Shown here: piece after piece, positions 43,527 to 51,507 of the stretch | Layout: every line of letters begins with the position of its first letter | Numbering within the stretch: position 1 is the stretch's first letter | Assembly: GCF_004153545.1 (NCBI RefSeq) | Contig: NZ_SDVA01000020.1 | Span: 1-53,369, forward strand | Reading direction: 5' to 3' | DNA length: 53,369 nt | DNA from: Serinicoccus sediminis | GTDB taxonomy: Bacteria > Actinomycetota > Actinomycetes > Actinomycetales > Dermatophilaceae | Made by a program: the position numbers and the translations under genes | The notes under the pieces: model-generated | The model's database searches: none | Told to the model about the DNA's origin: nothing | Seen by the model: only the letters and a program-made list of their open reading frames with translations

Positions 43527-45211
43527 TCCTCCTTCAGCAGCCGCCGCAGGGCTGCGGCGGCCCGGCGGCGCAGGTCCGGCGCCGCGTCCTTCGCGTCGTC
43601 GGGGGACCGCTTCCCCGACAGGGCCGCGGCGAGCTCGCCGGACAGCCACGGCGCGGCGAAGCTGGTGCCGCTCCAGACGCCGAACCCGCCGCGCAGGTCG
43701 TCCGGGTCGGGAGTGGCGCGGTCCGCGCCGCCGTGCGGACCGGGGGTCCGGCGGTCGGCCTGCGCCGAGGCGTCGAAGGTCACCGGGAAGGTGCTCACCA
43801 CGTTGACGCCCGGGCGGTGGGTGGTCACCCACGGCCCGGCGTTGCTGAACATCGCCACGGTGCGCCGGTCGGGGTTGAGGGCGCCCACGCAGACCATGGG
43901 CACCGGCTGCCCGGGGTCCGGCACGGTGCCGGGGCCGGCCGCCCAGCCCCCGGGGTACATGGGGGTGGTGGTCGCCTGGTTGCCGGCCGCGGCGACCACG
44001 GCCACACCCACCTGTCCGTAGAGCTCCAGCAGCCGGCGCACCGGGTGCTGCGCCACCTCCCCGTCCTGGTGGTAGAACCCGAGCGAGAGGTTGAGCACGT
44101 CGACGACCCCTCCGGCCTCGTCGAACTCCGCCCGCCCCCGGTCCTGGTGGATGAGGTGCAGCACCAGCAGCACGGACAGCGTGCGGGTCACGTCCTGCTC
44201 GGCGGCCAGCCCGGCCGAGTCCAGCACCGGCAGGGCCACGATGCGGGCCCCGGGGGCGGCCTGCCGGACGACCCCGGCCACGAAGGTGCCGTGCCCGGAG
44301 AGCACGTCCAGGGCCCCGGTGAGCTCGTCGTCGACGCCGGTGCCCTCCGGCCACGGGGTCGGGCGGCCGCCGGGCAGGATCGGCCACCCGAGCAGCGAGC
44401 GCCGCTGCAGGGCGAGGTCGGACCCGGTGAACCACGGGTGCTCGCCGAGGCCGGTGTCCGGCACCACGACCACGGGAGGCCGGCGGCCGGGCGCGCGGCG
44501 GGTCGGGTCCGGCAGGGCCAGCTGCACCGGGGCCCGGTCCGGGGCGACGCCGGGCACCCCGGTCTGGCCGCCCCAGTAGAGGCCGCCGCCCTGGCCGCCC
44601 CAGTACAGGCCGCCGCCCTGGCCGCCCCAGTAGAACCCGCCGCCCCCGGGCAGCACGAGGTGCTCGAGGTCGACCCCCTCCAGACCAGCGGCCCGCGCGG
44701 CGAGGAGCAGCGACCACGGGTCGGGCTCCTCGACCCGCGCGTCCGGCACGACGTAGACGCGCGAGGCGTAGCCCTCGTCCAGCTCCGCCACGGTCACCGC
44801 GCCGACCTGCAGCCCGGGGTCGAGGCGGGTCACCTCGTCGTCGGGGTCCATCGGCCCGCTGACCACCTGCTCGACGTCCTTCCCCGCCCCGGGCTCCGCA
44901 CCGGACTCGACGGCCTGCAGGAGCCAGCGCCCGAACGCCTCGTCGGCGGTGTCGGTGCGCAGGGACACGGCATACCCCGCCTCCCGCAGGACCCGCTGCA
45001 GCTCGCCGACCCGGTCGGCGGCCGAGACGCCCAGCAGCCCGGCCACGAGCAGCCGGGTGTTGAGGTATGCCGTCGCCGAGGGCGCGGGCAGCCGCGTGCC
45101 GCTGCGCGGGTCCTCCTCGCGGGGGGCGGTGGCCGGGTCCAGCACCCGGGCGTCGTGGCGCCGCAGGAGGGACGAGGGCAGGTGCAGGTCGACGGGCTCG
45201 ACGTGGGGCAT
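43523..45211 (-). CDS. S8 (subtilisin-like) serine peptidase with GGGLYWGGQ repeats
   Basis: The 562-residue protein has no signal peptide. An N-terminal region (about 1-185) is of unknown fold. Then three copies of a nine-residue motif (GGGFYWGGQ, GGGLYWGGQ twice; residues about 190-216) lead to the subtilase domain: D252 (VVVVPDTGLGEH), H307 (LSGHGTFVAGVV), oxyanion N in AAAGNQ and S517 (WSGTSFAAPWLSG). It ends in an Arg/Lys-rich helix. RBS AAGGAGG is close to the ATG. It is the first gene of the leftward operon with sigma factor and CHAT protease; the intact triad suggests activity. Confidence 0.93.
   Translation of the reverse strand: MPHVEPVDLHLPSSLLRRHDARVLDPATAPREEDPRSGTRLPAPSATAYLNTRLLVAGLLGVSAADRVGELQRVLREAGYAVSLRTDTADEAFGRWLLQAVESGAEPGAGKDVEQVVSGPMDPDDEVTRLDPGLQVGAVTVAELDEGYASRVYVVPDARVEEPDPWSLLLAARAAGLEGVDLEHLVLPGGGGFYWGGQGGGLYWGGQGGGLYWGGQTGVPGVAPDRAPVQLALPDPTRRAPGRRPPVVVVPDTGLGEHPWFTGSDLALQRRSLLGWPILPGGRPTPWPEGTGVDDELTGALDVLSGHGTFVAGVVRQAAPGARIVALPVLDSAGLAAEQDVTRTLSVLLVLHLIHQDRGRAEFDEAGGVVDVLNLSLGFYHQDGEVAQHPVRRLLELYGQVGVAVVAAAGNQATTTPMYPGGWAAGPGTVPDPGQPVPMVCVGALNPDRRTVAMFSNAGPWVTTHRPGVNVVSTFPVTFDASAQADRRTPGPHGGADRATPDPDDLRGGFGVWSGTSFAAPWLSGELAAALSGKRSPDDAKDAAPDLRRRAAAALRRLLKEE
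44564..44644 (-). repeat. Three tandem 27-bp repeats inside the S8 gene
   Basis: Units at 44564-44590, 44591-44617 and 44618-44644, almost identical at DNA level, encode GGGLYWGGQ-type motifs. DNA identity suggests recent slippage or gene conversion. Confidence 0.9.
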
Positions 45212-45384
45212 GAGGCCTCCTTGTGCCGGCTCGGTCCCTGCGGGACCAGCCTAGGGGTCAGGTGTCGTCCAGAGAACCCCGCTGAGGCACAGATACACCG
45301 GATCGTGACGTATCTGCGGTGGAGGGCACCCGCTCTGGGTCCGCGGAGGTGCCGCCCGGCACCGCTGGACAGCAGGAGGTAGTC
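45212..45384. promoter_or_regulatory. Divergent promoter region with a 7-bp dyad
   Basis: The 173 bases between the S8 and trypsin-like genes contain CAGATAC (45290-45296) and its complement GTATCTG (45310-45316), separated by 13 bases. This is either an operator for a dimeric regulator or two divergent GATAC -10 elements, the type used by some ECF sigma factors (an AGAAC-like box lies 15-18 bases upstream on the plus strand). AGGAGGT at 45374-45380 is the RBS of the rightward gene. Confidence 0.5.
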
Positions 45385-46710
45385 ATGGAGCACGACGCGG
45401 TCGCCGCGGCACGCATCCGCCCCACCAAGGAGCAGGTCGAGGACGAGCTGCTCGCCCTGGACGGGGTCGTGGGCGTCGACATCGGCGAGAAGATCAGCGA
45501 CGGCAGACCCACCGGCGAGCTGAGCATCGTCGTCTACGTCGAGGCCAAGAAGGCGCCCTCGCGCGTCCCCAAGGGCCAGCAGGTGCCGGCGGAGGTGGCG
45601 GGCGTCCCCACCGACGTGCAGGAGCTCGTCATCGAGCTGCAGGGGGGCCCCGGCCTCTACGCCGGCGACCCGCTGAGCGACACGAGCAAGCACACGACCA
45701 TCAGGGGCGGGATCAGCATCGGTCCCGCCCGGCACCAGAACGCCGGGACCGGCGGGGCCCTGGTGCGGGACACCACCACCGGGGCGCTCGCCCTGCTCAC
45801 CAACTACCACGTCGCCTGCGTGGACACCTCCTGGACGGCCGGCGAGGACGTGCTGCAGCCGGGCCGCTTCGACAGCGGCGACCCGGCGACCGACCGGGTC
45901 GGCACGCTGACCCGCGGCGTCATCTCCGAGCAGGTCGACGGGGCGGTGGTCCGCCTGGACCCGGACGAGGCGTGGGCCGACGAGGTCGTCGACATCGGCG
46001 CCGTCAACGGCAGCACGGCCGCGGTGGTCGGCATGGCGGTCCAGAAGCGCGGGCGCACCACGGAGCACACGCACGGCGAGGTGGTGTCGGTCGACGCGAC
46101 CGTGACGCTCGACTACGGCGACGGCGTCGGGATGCGGACGCTGCGGCACCAGGTCTCCATCCGCCCCGCCGCCGGGGGGCCGCGGTTCTCCGACCGGGGC
46201 GACTCGGGCTCGGTCGTCATGAACGGCGGCCGCCAGGTCGTCGGGCTGCTCTTCGCCGGTGCCCGGGACGGCAGCCTCACCTTCGCCAACCCGGTCGCCT
46301 CGGTGCTCTCCGAGCTCGAGGTGACCCTCAACCCGCCCCGCGTGGTGCTCCCGCCCCCGCTGCGGTCGCGGATCACCGTGCTGTGCCCGACCCGCACCGA
46401 GCCGTGGTGCCCGGGCGCACGCACCCGGCCCTACGTGACCTGCCCGCCGGTGCTGCGGACCCGGCCCTTCGTCGACTGCCCCCCGGTGCGGCTCACCCGG
46501 ATCCCGGACTGCCTGCCCCCGGACAGCCGCCTGTGCCCGCCCCCGGTGAGCCGGGTGTGCGGCGGGTGGCAGAACCCGTACGAGCAGGGGTGGGACGGCG
46601 GTGGCGACGCCGGGCCCGACGACGCCTCCTGGTGGGCGGGCTACCACGCCGCGCTGGACCAGGTCGCCCAGGAGCTCGACGAGCTGGAGCAGGACGGTCC
46701 ACCGGCATGA
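45385..46710 (+). CDS. Trypsin-like serine protease with a Cys/Ser/Thr repeat tail
   Basis: The 441-residue protein has no signal peptide. Residues about 10-100 form the entry domain common in Nal1/trypsin-like bacterial proteases (GVVGVDIGEKISDGRPTGELSIVVYVEAKK; GVPTDVQEL). The protease triad appears as H142 (LLTNYHVACVD), D185 (QVDGAVVRLD) and S274 (DRGDSGSVVM). After residue 325 comes a tail of seven units of (S/T)-R-x(1-4)-C, mostly followed by Pro, then a Trp/Gly/Asp-rich end. ATG 45385 is preceded by AGGAGGT. Three lanthionine-synthetase-like genes follow with 4-base overlaps, suggesting that this tail is their substrate. Confidence 0.85.
   Translation: MEHDAVAAARIRPTKEQVEDELLALDGVVGVDIGEKISDGRPTGELSIVVYVEAKKAPSRVPKGQQVPAEVAGVPTDVQELVIELQGGPGLYAGDPLSDTSKHTTIRGGISIGPARHQNAGTGGALVRDTTTGALALLTNYHVACVDTSWTAGEDVLQPGRFDSGDPATDRVGTLTRGVISEQVDGAVVRLDPDEAWADEVVDIGAVNGSTAAVVGMAVQKRGRTTEHTHGEVVSVDATVTLDYGDGVGMRTLRHQVSIRPAAGGPRFSDRGDSGSVVMNGGRQVVGLLFAGARDGSLTFANPVASVLSELEVTLNPPRVVLPPPLRSRITVLCPTRTEPWCPGARTRPYVTCPPVLRTRPFVDCPPVRLTRIPDCLPPDSRLCPPPVSRVCGGWQNPYEQGWDGGGDAGPDDASWWAGYHAALDQVAQELDELEQDGPPA
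46366..46560 (+). repeat. Seven (Ser/Thr)-Arg-x(1-4)-Cys units in the protease tail
   Basis: Units, with the final Cys number: SRITVLC334, TRTEPWC342, TRPYVTC353, TRPFVDC365, TRIPDC376, SRLC384, SRVC392. Each has Ser/Thr followed by Arg and one Cys 1-4 residues later; all but the fifth and last Cys are followed directly by Pro, and the fifth is followed by Leu-Pro-Pro. The repeats are conserved as protein pattern, not as DNA copies, so the spacing looks selected. Confidence 0.8.
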
Positions 46711-47609
46711 GGAGCGCCCCGGCCCTGCTGGCGCAGGCGATCACGCAGGGGGTGGTCGCCTGCGTCGGCGTGCTCGACGGCGAGGTGAGGCTGGTCGCGT
46801 GCTCGCGCAGCAACCTGGTGCACCGGCTCGACGTCGGCGGCGTCCCGGTGGCGTTCGTCAAGCAGCAGGGCGAGGCCACGGCCACCGACGGGCTGGCGAC
46901 GGTGGCCCGGGAGGCGGCCGTCCTCGCCGGCCTGCGCGGGGCGCCGGTGCCGGAGCTGCTGCACGCGGACGAGGAGTCGGTGTGGACCGCCGCGGTGCCC
47001 GGGGCGCCGCTGCACGAGACGCTGCCCCACGAGCCCGTGCCCGTCGCCCGCGCGCTGGGCGGGATGCTGGCCGAGCTGCACCGGCACCCGGTGCCGCCGA
47101 CGACCGACGTGCCCCGCGCCACCCGCCCGTGGCCGCTCACCGGACAGGCTCCGGCCAGCGTCCGCAGCGCGCCCGAGGGGTCCTGGGCCGCGCAGCTGGC
47201 GGGGCAGGTGCTGGACGGGGAGGGCGAGGAGGCGCGCACCCTGCGCAGGGCAGGGCGGGCGTGGCGCCGGCGACGCTGGGTCCACGGCGACCTGTCGGCC
47301 GACAACGTGCTGGTGAGGTGGGGCGAGGGCCGCGGCGGCCCGGAGGCCCACCTCGTCGACCTCGAGGACGGTGGCCTCGGGGAGCCCTCCTGGGACCTGG
47401 TGTGCGCCCTGCGAGTCCTCGACGAGTGTCTCGCCGTGGCCCAGGTCGAGCACGCACGGCGGGCCCTGCTGGAGGCCTACGCGGCCGGTTCCGGACCGGG
47501 GGCCGAGGACCCGGCGCTGCGCCTCGCGCACGACGTCATGGCCGACACCCGCACCGCCCTGAGCGACCTCGCGTCGTGGGGTCACCTCCACCGGGTGCTC
47601 GCCTCGTGA
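46707..47609 (+). CDS. APH-like kinase (class V lanthipeptide LxmK-like)
   Basis: This 300-residue aminoglycoside-phosphotransferase-fold kinase has an N-lobe (SRSNLVHRLDVGGVPVAFVKQQGE with a likely ATP-binding Lys), the Brenner motif HGDLSADN (H193, D195, N200) and the metal Asp D218 (VDLED). The combination with a HopA1-like gene and a LanC-like gene downstream matches class V lanthipeptide systems (lexapeptide type), where the kinase phosphorylates Ser/Thr before elimination. Start overlaps the protease stop (ATGA). Read alone it could be any APH-family kinase; context carries the call. Confidence 0.8.
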   Translation: MRSAPALLAQAITQGVVACVGVLDGEVRLVACSRSNLVHRLDVGGVPVAFVKQQGEATATDGLATVAREAAVLAGLRGAPVPELLHADEESVWTAAVPGAPLHETLPHEPVPVARALGGMLAELHRHPVPPTTDVPRATRPWPLTGQAPASVRSAPEGSWAAQLAGQVLDGEGEEARTLRRAGRAWRRRRWVHGDLSADNVLVRWGEGRGGPEAHLVDLEDGGLGEPSWDLVCALRVLDECLAVAQVEHARRALLEAYAAGSGPGAEDPALRLAHDVMADTRTALSDLASWGHLHRVLAS

Positions 47610-48502
47610 GCGGGGTCGCCGCGGCGCTGCAGGACGCCGCCCGGGTCGCCGCCGCCGGACCGGCCGGCGAGGACCCCCGCGAGCTCGCGGACCGGCTCTA
47701 CGCCCAGTGGTATGCCGCACCCGTCACCCCCGCCGTCGCCGAGGCCCCGGGCCCGCCCCTGGCCGGCCTGCTGGACGCGCGCACCCTCACCCTCGACGGC
47801 TGGACCTCCGCCACGGTCCGCCGGGTCGACGCGGCCGGCGGCCTCGTCGTGCGGGACCCCCAGGGCCGCCACCACGCCGTGCTCCCCGGCCGGTGGGCCC
47901 GGCCGTCGGGTGGGGCGGGGGGCGGGACGTCCCTGCCGCCGCGCGACGGGCAGCAGGTCCTGGTGCCACCGGTCGGTGGGCCGGTCGTCGCCGAGTCGTG
48001 GTGGCGGACCTGGTCCCCGGGCTGGGTGCACCCCGCCCCGGCGGAGCCGCTCACCCGGGTCTACCTGTGCGTCCGGCGGGACGCCCTGGTGCACGTCGTC
48101 GGTCGCGTGGTCGAGGTGCTCGTCGGGCTCGGCGGACCGTGGCTGCTCAAGTGCGCCGTCGACGCCGGCGCCCTCGTCCGGCCGGACCGGGTCGTGGCCT
48201 ACCTCCCAGACCGGGACGCCCCCGCCGCGGTCTCCGCGCTGGCCGGAGCCACCCGGGGGTGGCTCGAACCCCGTACGCCGCCGCTGACCGAGGCGCCGGT
48301 GCCCGGCCTGGCCTGGGCGCAGGACGACGGGGACGGCGCGAGCTTCGGGGAGAACCGCTGCGCCGCCCTGGCCCCGGCGCTCGCGGCCTGGCACAGCTCC
48401 GGTCAGCGCGCGGACGGGGAGCACGCGGCCCGGCGCGGCCTGCGCGAGGCCGGCCTCGACGACCGTCGACCGCACCTGCGCCGGGTAGGGGTGGCGGGAT
48501 GA
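47606..48502 (+). CDS. HopA1-family protein (phospho-Ser/Thr lyase-like)
   Basis: The 298-residue protein shows the HopA1 pattern: ELADRLYAQWYAAP, DGWTSATVRRVDAAGGLVVR, RVYLCVRRDALVHVVGRVVEVLVGLGGPWLLKCAVD, RPDRVVAYLPDRD and DDGDGASFGENRCAALAPAL. HopA1/LxmY proteins are thought to remove phosphate from phospho-Ser/Thr to give dehydro-residues, working with the LxmK kinase. GTG start overlaps the kinase stop (GTGA). No secretion signal or type III system is nearby, so an effector role is unlikely. Confidence 0.82.
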   Translation: MSGVAAALQDAARVAAAGPAGEDPRELADRLYAQWYAAPVTPAVAEAPGPPLAGLLDARTLTLDGWTSATVRRVDAAGGLVVRDPQGRHHAVLPGRWARPSGGAGGGTSLPPRDGQQVLVPPVGGPVVAESWWRTWSPGWVHPAPAEPLTRVYLCVRRDALVHVVGRVVEVLVGLGGPWLLKCAVDAGALVRPDRVVAYLPDRDAPAAVSALAGATRGWLEPRTPPLTEAPVPGLAWAQDDGDGASFGENRCAALAPALAAWHSSGQRADGEHAARRGLREAGLDDRRPHLRRVGVAG

Positions 48503-49752
48503 GCACGGCACCGACGGAGGCGGGGGCCGCGGTGGACCAGCTGGCCCGGGCCGCGACGGGGGCGGTGGTCGAGGCGGCGCTGCGCGACGGCGGGCGCGTC
48601 GGGTGGGTCACCTGGTCCCGGACCGAGGCCGACCCGCCGTCCCTGGAGGCCGCCGGACCCGAGGTCTACGACGGCGCGGCGGGTGTCGCCTGGGCGCTCA
48701 CGCTGCTGGCCCCGCTGCACGACCGGCCCGAGGAGCTGAGCGCACTGGCCCGTGCGGCCCTCCCGGCCCGGACGCCTGCCGCGGCCGGTCTCCTGGACGG
48801 CGCGACGGGTGTGGCCGTGGCGCGCGCCACGGTCACCGGTTCGCCCGGCGCGCTCCCGCCGCCCGACGTCCTCGCCGGCTCGAGCGACCACCTCGACGGG
48901 CTGTCCGGCCTGCTGCTGGCCGCCGTGTCCCTGGGGGCTTCCCCGGCGGAGCAGGCCGATGTCGTCAGGGCGCTCCTCGCCTGCGGCCGCGCCGACGGGG
49001 AGGGCTGGGCCCACCCCGGGCCGGTGGACGAGCACGGGGAGCCGGCCCGACCGCTCACCGGCCTCGCGCACGGCAGCAGCGGGGTGCTGCTGGCCCTGGC
49101 CCACTGGCTGGCCACCGACCCGGCAGGGCCGCTGGCCGACGAGGCCCGGGAGCGCCTCTACCGGACCTGGTTGTGGGAGAGCGCCTGGGCCGACCGGGTG
49201 CTGGGCTGGCCGGACCTGCGGGACGCGCCGCCGGCCTACCCGGTCCTGTGGTGCCACGGCGCCGCCGGGGTCACCGCCACCCGTCTCGAGCTCGGCCGGC
49301 TCGCCGACACGGGCGTCGACCTGGGCGTGCCCGCGCCGGCGCTGCGCAGCCAGGCCGGCACCGGACTGCTGCTGTGCCGCGAGGCGGTGGAGCAGGCCGG
49401 GGAGGCGGCGCGACGGCAGCTCGCGGACTCCGGGCCGACCTCGGTCCGGGTCGACCCGCAGGACGCCGGGCTGACCCTCTGCCACGGCCTGGGTGGTCCG
49501 CTCGACGTCCTGGCCTCGGCGGCGGCCCAGGGTGACACCGCGCACCTCGACGCCGCCCGCGCGGCGCTGGTGCCCGTGGCCGCACTGCTGGGCGACGACC
49601 CGCACCTGTGGCCGACCGGCCAGCGCACCCGCGGCGGCTACGGCCTGTTCCAGGGGCTCAGCGGGACGGCGCTCGTCCTGGCCCGGCTGGCGCACCCCGA
49701 GCTGGGGCTGCCCTCCCCCGGGCTGTTCGGCGCGCCCGTCCCGGGGGGCTGA
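48499..49752 (+). CDS. LanC-like cyclase
   Basis: The 417-residue alpha-toroid protein has the LanC sequence pattern: YDGAAGVAWAL, DGLSGLLLAAVSL, LTGLAHGSSGVLLALAHWL, LWCHGAAGVTATRLELGRL (C252), LCHGLGGPLDVLASAA (C328-H329) and GLFQGLSGTALVLARLAHPELGLPSPGLF. C252, C328 and H329 would form the zinc site that activates Cys thiols to close thioether rings. ATG overlaps the HopA1 stop (ATGA), completing a kinase-lyase-cyclase set. It converges with ndk. Confidence 0.88.
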   Translation: MSTAPTEAGAAVDQLARAATGAVVEAALRDGGRVGWVTWSRTEADPPSLEAAGPEVYDGAAGVAWALTLLAPLHDRPEELSALARAALPARTPAAAGLLDGATGVAVARATVTGSPGALPPPDVLAGSSDHLDGLSGLLLAAVSLGASPAEQADVVRALLACGRADGEGWAHPGPVDEHGEPARPLTGLAHGSSGVLLALAHWLATDPAGPLADEARERLYRTWLWESAWADRVLGWPDLRDAPPAYPVLWCHGAAGVTATRLELGRLADTGVDLGVPAPALRSQAGTGLLLCREAVEQAGEAARRQLADSGPTSVRVDPQDAGLTLCHGLGGPLDVLASAAAQGDTAHLDAARAALVPVAALLGDDPHLWPTGQRTRGGYGLFQGLSGTALVLARLAHPELGLPSPGLFGAPVPGG

Positions 49753-49803
49753 CGGCCGACCCCGGGAGGAGTCAGCCGCAGCCCGTGCCCCGGCTCCGGC
49801 CCG

Positions 49804-50247
49804 TCAGCCCTGCCCCGGGAACCAGATGGCGATCTCGCGCTCGGCGGACTCGGGGCTGTCCGACCCGTGCACGATGTTCTGCTGGACCTTCAGGCCCCAG
49901 TCGCGGCCGTGGTCGCCGCGGATGGTGCCCGGCGCGGCCGCGGTCGGGTCGGTCGCCCCCGCGAGGGACCGGAAGCCGGGGATGCAGCCGTGGCCCTCGA
50001 TGATGGCCGCGGTGACCGGGCCCGAGGACATGAACTCCAGCAGCGGCTCGTAGAACGGCTTGCCCTCGTGCTCGGCGTAGTGCGCCTCGAGCTGCTCGCG
50101 CGAGGGGCTCACGACGGCGAGGGCGGCGAGGGTGTAGCCCTTGGCCTCGATGCGGCGCAGCACCTCCCCCGACAGGCCGCGACGGTAGCCGTCCGGCTTG
50201 ACGAGGACGAGGGAGCGTTCGGTCTGGGGCGGGGTCGTGTCGGTCAC
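49804..50247 (-). CDS. ndk: Nucleoside diphosphate kinase
   Basis: This 147-residue enzyme transfers the gamma phosphate between NTPs via H127 (NIVHGSDSPESAEREIAIWF). ERSLVLVKPDGYRRGLSGEVLRRIEAKGY and HYAEHEGKPFYEPLLEFMSSGPV are family blocks. The stretch SLAGATDPTAAAPGTIRGDHG is the nucleotide region. The GTG start lies 7 bases after TACCCT (50255-50260). In related genomes ndk follows a DUF4233 gene; here uppP lies between them. Confidence 0.97.
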   Translation of the reverse strand: MTDTTPPQTERSLVLVKPDGYRRGLSGEVLRRIEAKGYTLAALAVVSPSREQLEAHYAEHEGKPFYEPLLEFMSSGPVTAAIIEGHGCIPGFRSLAGATDPTAAAPGTIRGDHGRDWGLKVQQNIVHGSDSPESAEREIAIWFPGQG

Positions 50248-50254
50248 GGGGACC

Positions 50255-50260
50255 AGGGTA
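50255..50260 (-). promoter_or_regulatory. -10 box of a leaderless promoter (ndk)
   Basis: TACCCT on the minus strand ends 7 bases before the GTG at 50247, and overlaps one copy of the GGCATACC octamer. Confidence 0.45.
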
Positions 50261-50283
50261 TGCCGTGCCCGGTGCCCCCCGGG

Positions 50284-51114
50284 TCAGGGCTGCAGGACCC
50301 CGGCGCCCAGCAGCCCGAAGAGCACGAGCGCCAGGACGATCCGGTAGACCATGAACGGGGTGAAGGTGTGGGTCGTGATGTAGCGCATGAACCAGGCGAT
50401 CACGGCATACCCCACCGCGAACGCGAGCACCGTGGCCACGCCAATCGCGCCCCAGCCGGTGCCGGAGCCGATCGCGTCGCCGGTGACGACCTTGACCAGC
50501 TGCAGCCCGCCCGAGGCGAGCACCGCCGGAATGGCGAGCAGGAAGGAGTAGCGCGCCGCCGCCTCCCGGGTGAAGCCCATGAACAGACCACCGGCGATGG
50601 TGCCGCCGCTGCGCGAGACCCCCGGGACGAGGGCGAGCGCCTGCCAGAGCCCGAAGCCGAGGCCCTGGCGCCACGTCAGCTCGGAGAGCTGGCGCTCCTG
50701 CCGCCCGACGCGCTCGGCGGCCAGGATGACCAGGGCGAAGACGAGCAGCATCGTGGCGGTCAGCCACAGGCTGCGCAGGTCGGTCTCGATCCAGTCCTGC
50801 AGCAGCAGCCCGAGGATGCCGATGGGCAGGGTGCCGAGGATGACCCACCACCCCAGGACGGCGTCGGGGTCGTCGCGCGGGATGCGGCCGGCCAGGGAGG
50901 CGAACCAGGAGCGGATGATCCGCACGATGTCGCGCCAGAAGTAGAGCAGGACCGCGGCCTCGGTGCCGAGCTGGGTGATCGCGGTGAACGCGGCGCCCGG
51001 GTCCTCCTGCCCGAGCAGCCGGCCGACGATCGAGACGTGGGCGCTGGAGGAGATGGGCAGGAACTCGGTGAGGCCCTGGACGATCCCCAGGACGACGGCG
51101 CTCAGGAGGTCCAT
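50284..51114 (-). CDS. uppP: Undecaprenyl-diphosphatase (UppP/BacA)
   Basis: This 276-residue membrane enzyme recycles undecaprenyl-PP to undecaprenyl-P for wall-polymer export. [22 protein letters not shown] (catalytic Glu/Ser/His region) and [27 protein letters not shown] (Arg motif) are diagnostic; about eight helices are visible. It starts 3 bases after the DUF4233 stop, so they share a transcript, and ndk is downstream. Bacitracin resistance is a family property. Confidence 0.96.
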   Translation of the reverse strand: MDLLSAVVLGIVQGLTEFLPISSSAHVSIVGRLLGQEDPGAAFTAITQLGTEAAVLLYFWRDIVRIIRSWFASLAGRIPRDDPDAVLGWWVILGTLPIGILGLLLQDWIETDLRSLWLTATMLLVFALVILAAERVGRQERQLSELTWRQGLGFGLWQALALVPGVSRSGGTIAGGLFMGFTREAAARYSFLLAIPAVLASGGLQLVKVVTGDAIGSGTGWGAIGVATVLAFAVGYAVIAWFMRYITTHTFTPFMVYRIVLALVLFGLLGAGVLQP

Positions 51115-51117
51115 CGG

Positions 51118-51507
51118 TCAGCTCCCCTCCTGGTCGCGCTCCGCGGCCGCCCGCTGGGCGGTCAGCCGGTCCATCCGGATGCCCTGGGTGAGGCAGAGCC
51201 ACCAGAGGAAGCCGAAGAGCCCGGCGACGACGAACATGGCCGGGAGCACGACCCCCGCGGCGAGGGTGAGGAACTGGACGACCCAGCCCAGGAGGATCCC
51301 CCGGCGGCTGCGCAGGGCCCCCGCTGCCACGACGCACAGGCCGGCCAGGGCCAGCCCGCCCCACAGGAAGGCGCCCGCCCGGGGGTCGTCGGTGGTCTGC
51401 GCCAGCCGCCACGCGACAAGCGCGCCGAGGGCGACCGACAGGGCCTGGGCGATCAGCGTCGTGGCGCACAGACGTCGGGTGAGGGTGCCGGGAGTCACGC
51501 CGGTCAT
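51118..51507 (-). CDS. DUF4233 family small membrane protein
   Basis: This 129-residue protein has four hydrophobic helices (IAQALSVALGALVAWRLAQ; GAFLWGGLALAGLCVVAAGAL; GILLGWVVQFLTLAAGVVLPAMFVVAGLFGFLWWLCLTQGIRMDRL). The family usually lies between folC and ndk in actinobacteria; function unknown. ATG 51507 was chosen; GTG two codons later is possible. A short charged C-terminus (AAERDQEGS) ends the protein. Confidence 0.85.
   Translation of the reverse strand: MTGVTPGTLTRRLCATTLIAQALSVALGALVAWRLAQTTDDPRAGAFLWGGLALAGLCVVAAGALRSRRGILLGWVVQFLTLAAGVVLPAMFVVAGLFGFLWWLCLTQGIRMDRLTAQRAAAERDQEGS

Noticed and set aside
46707-47609. Aminoglycoside resistance phosphotransferase
   Set aside because: Only the general kinase fold is shared; operon context with HopA1 and LanC genes is a better explanation.
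47606-48502. HopA1-like protein as a type III secretion effector
   Set aside because: No secretion system exists here and the organism appears Gram-positive; the kinase and LanC-like partners point to lanthionine chemistry.
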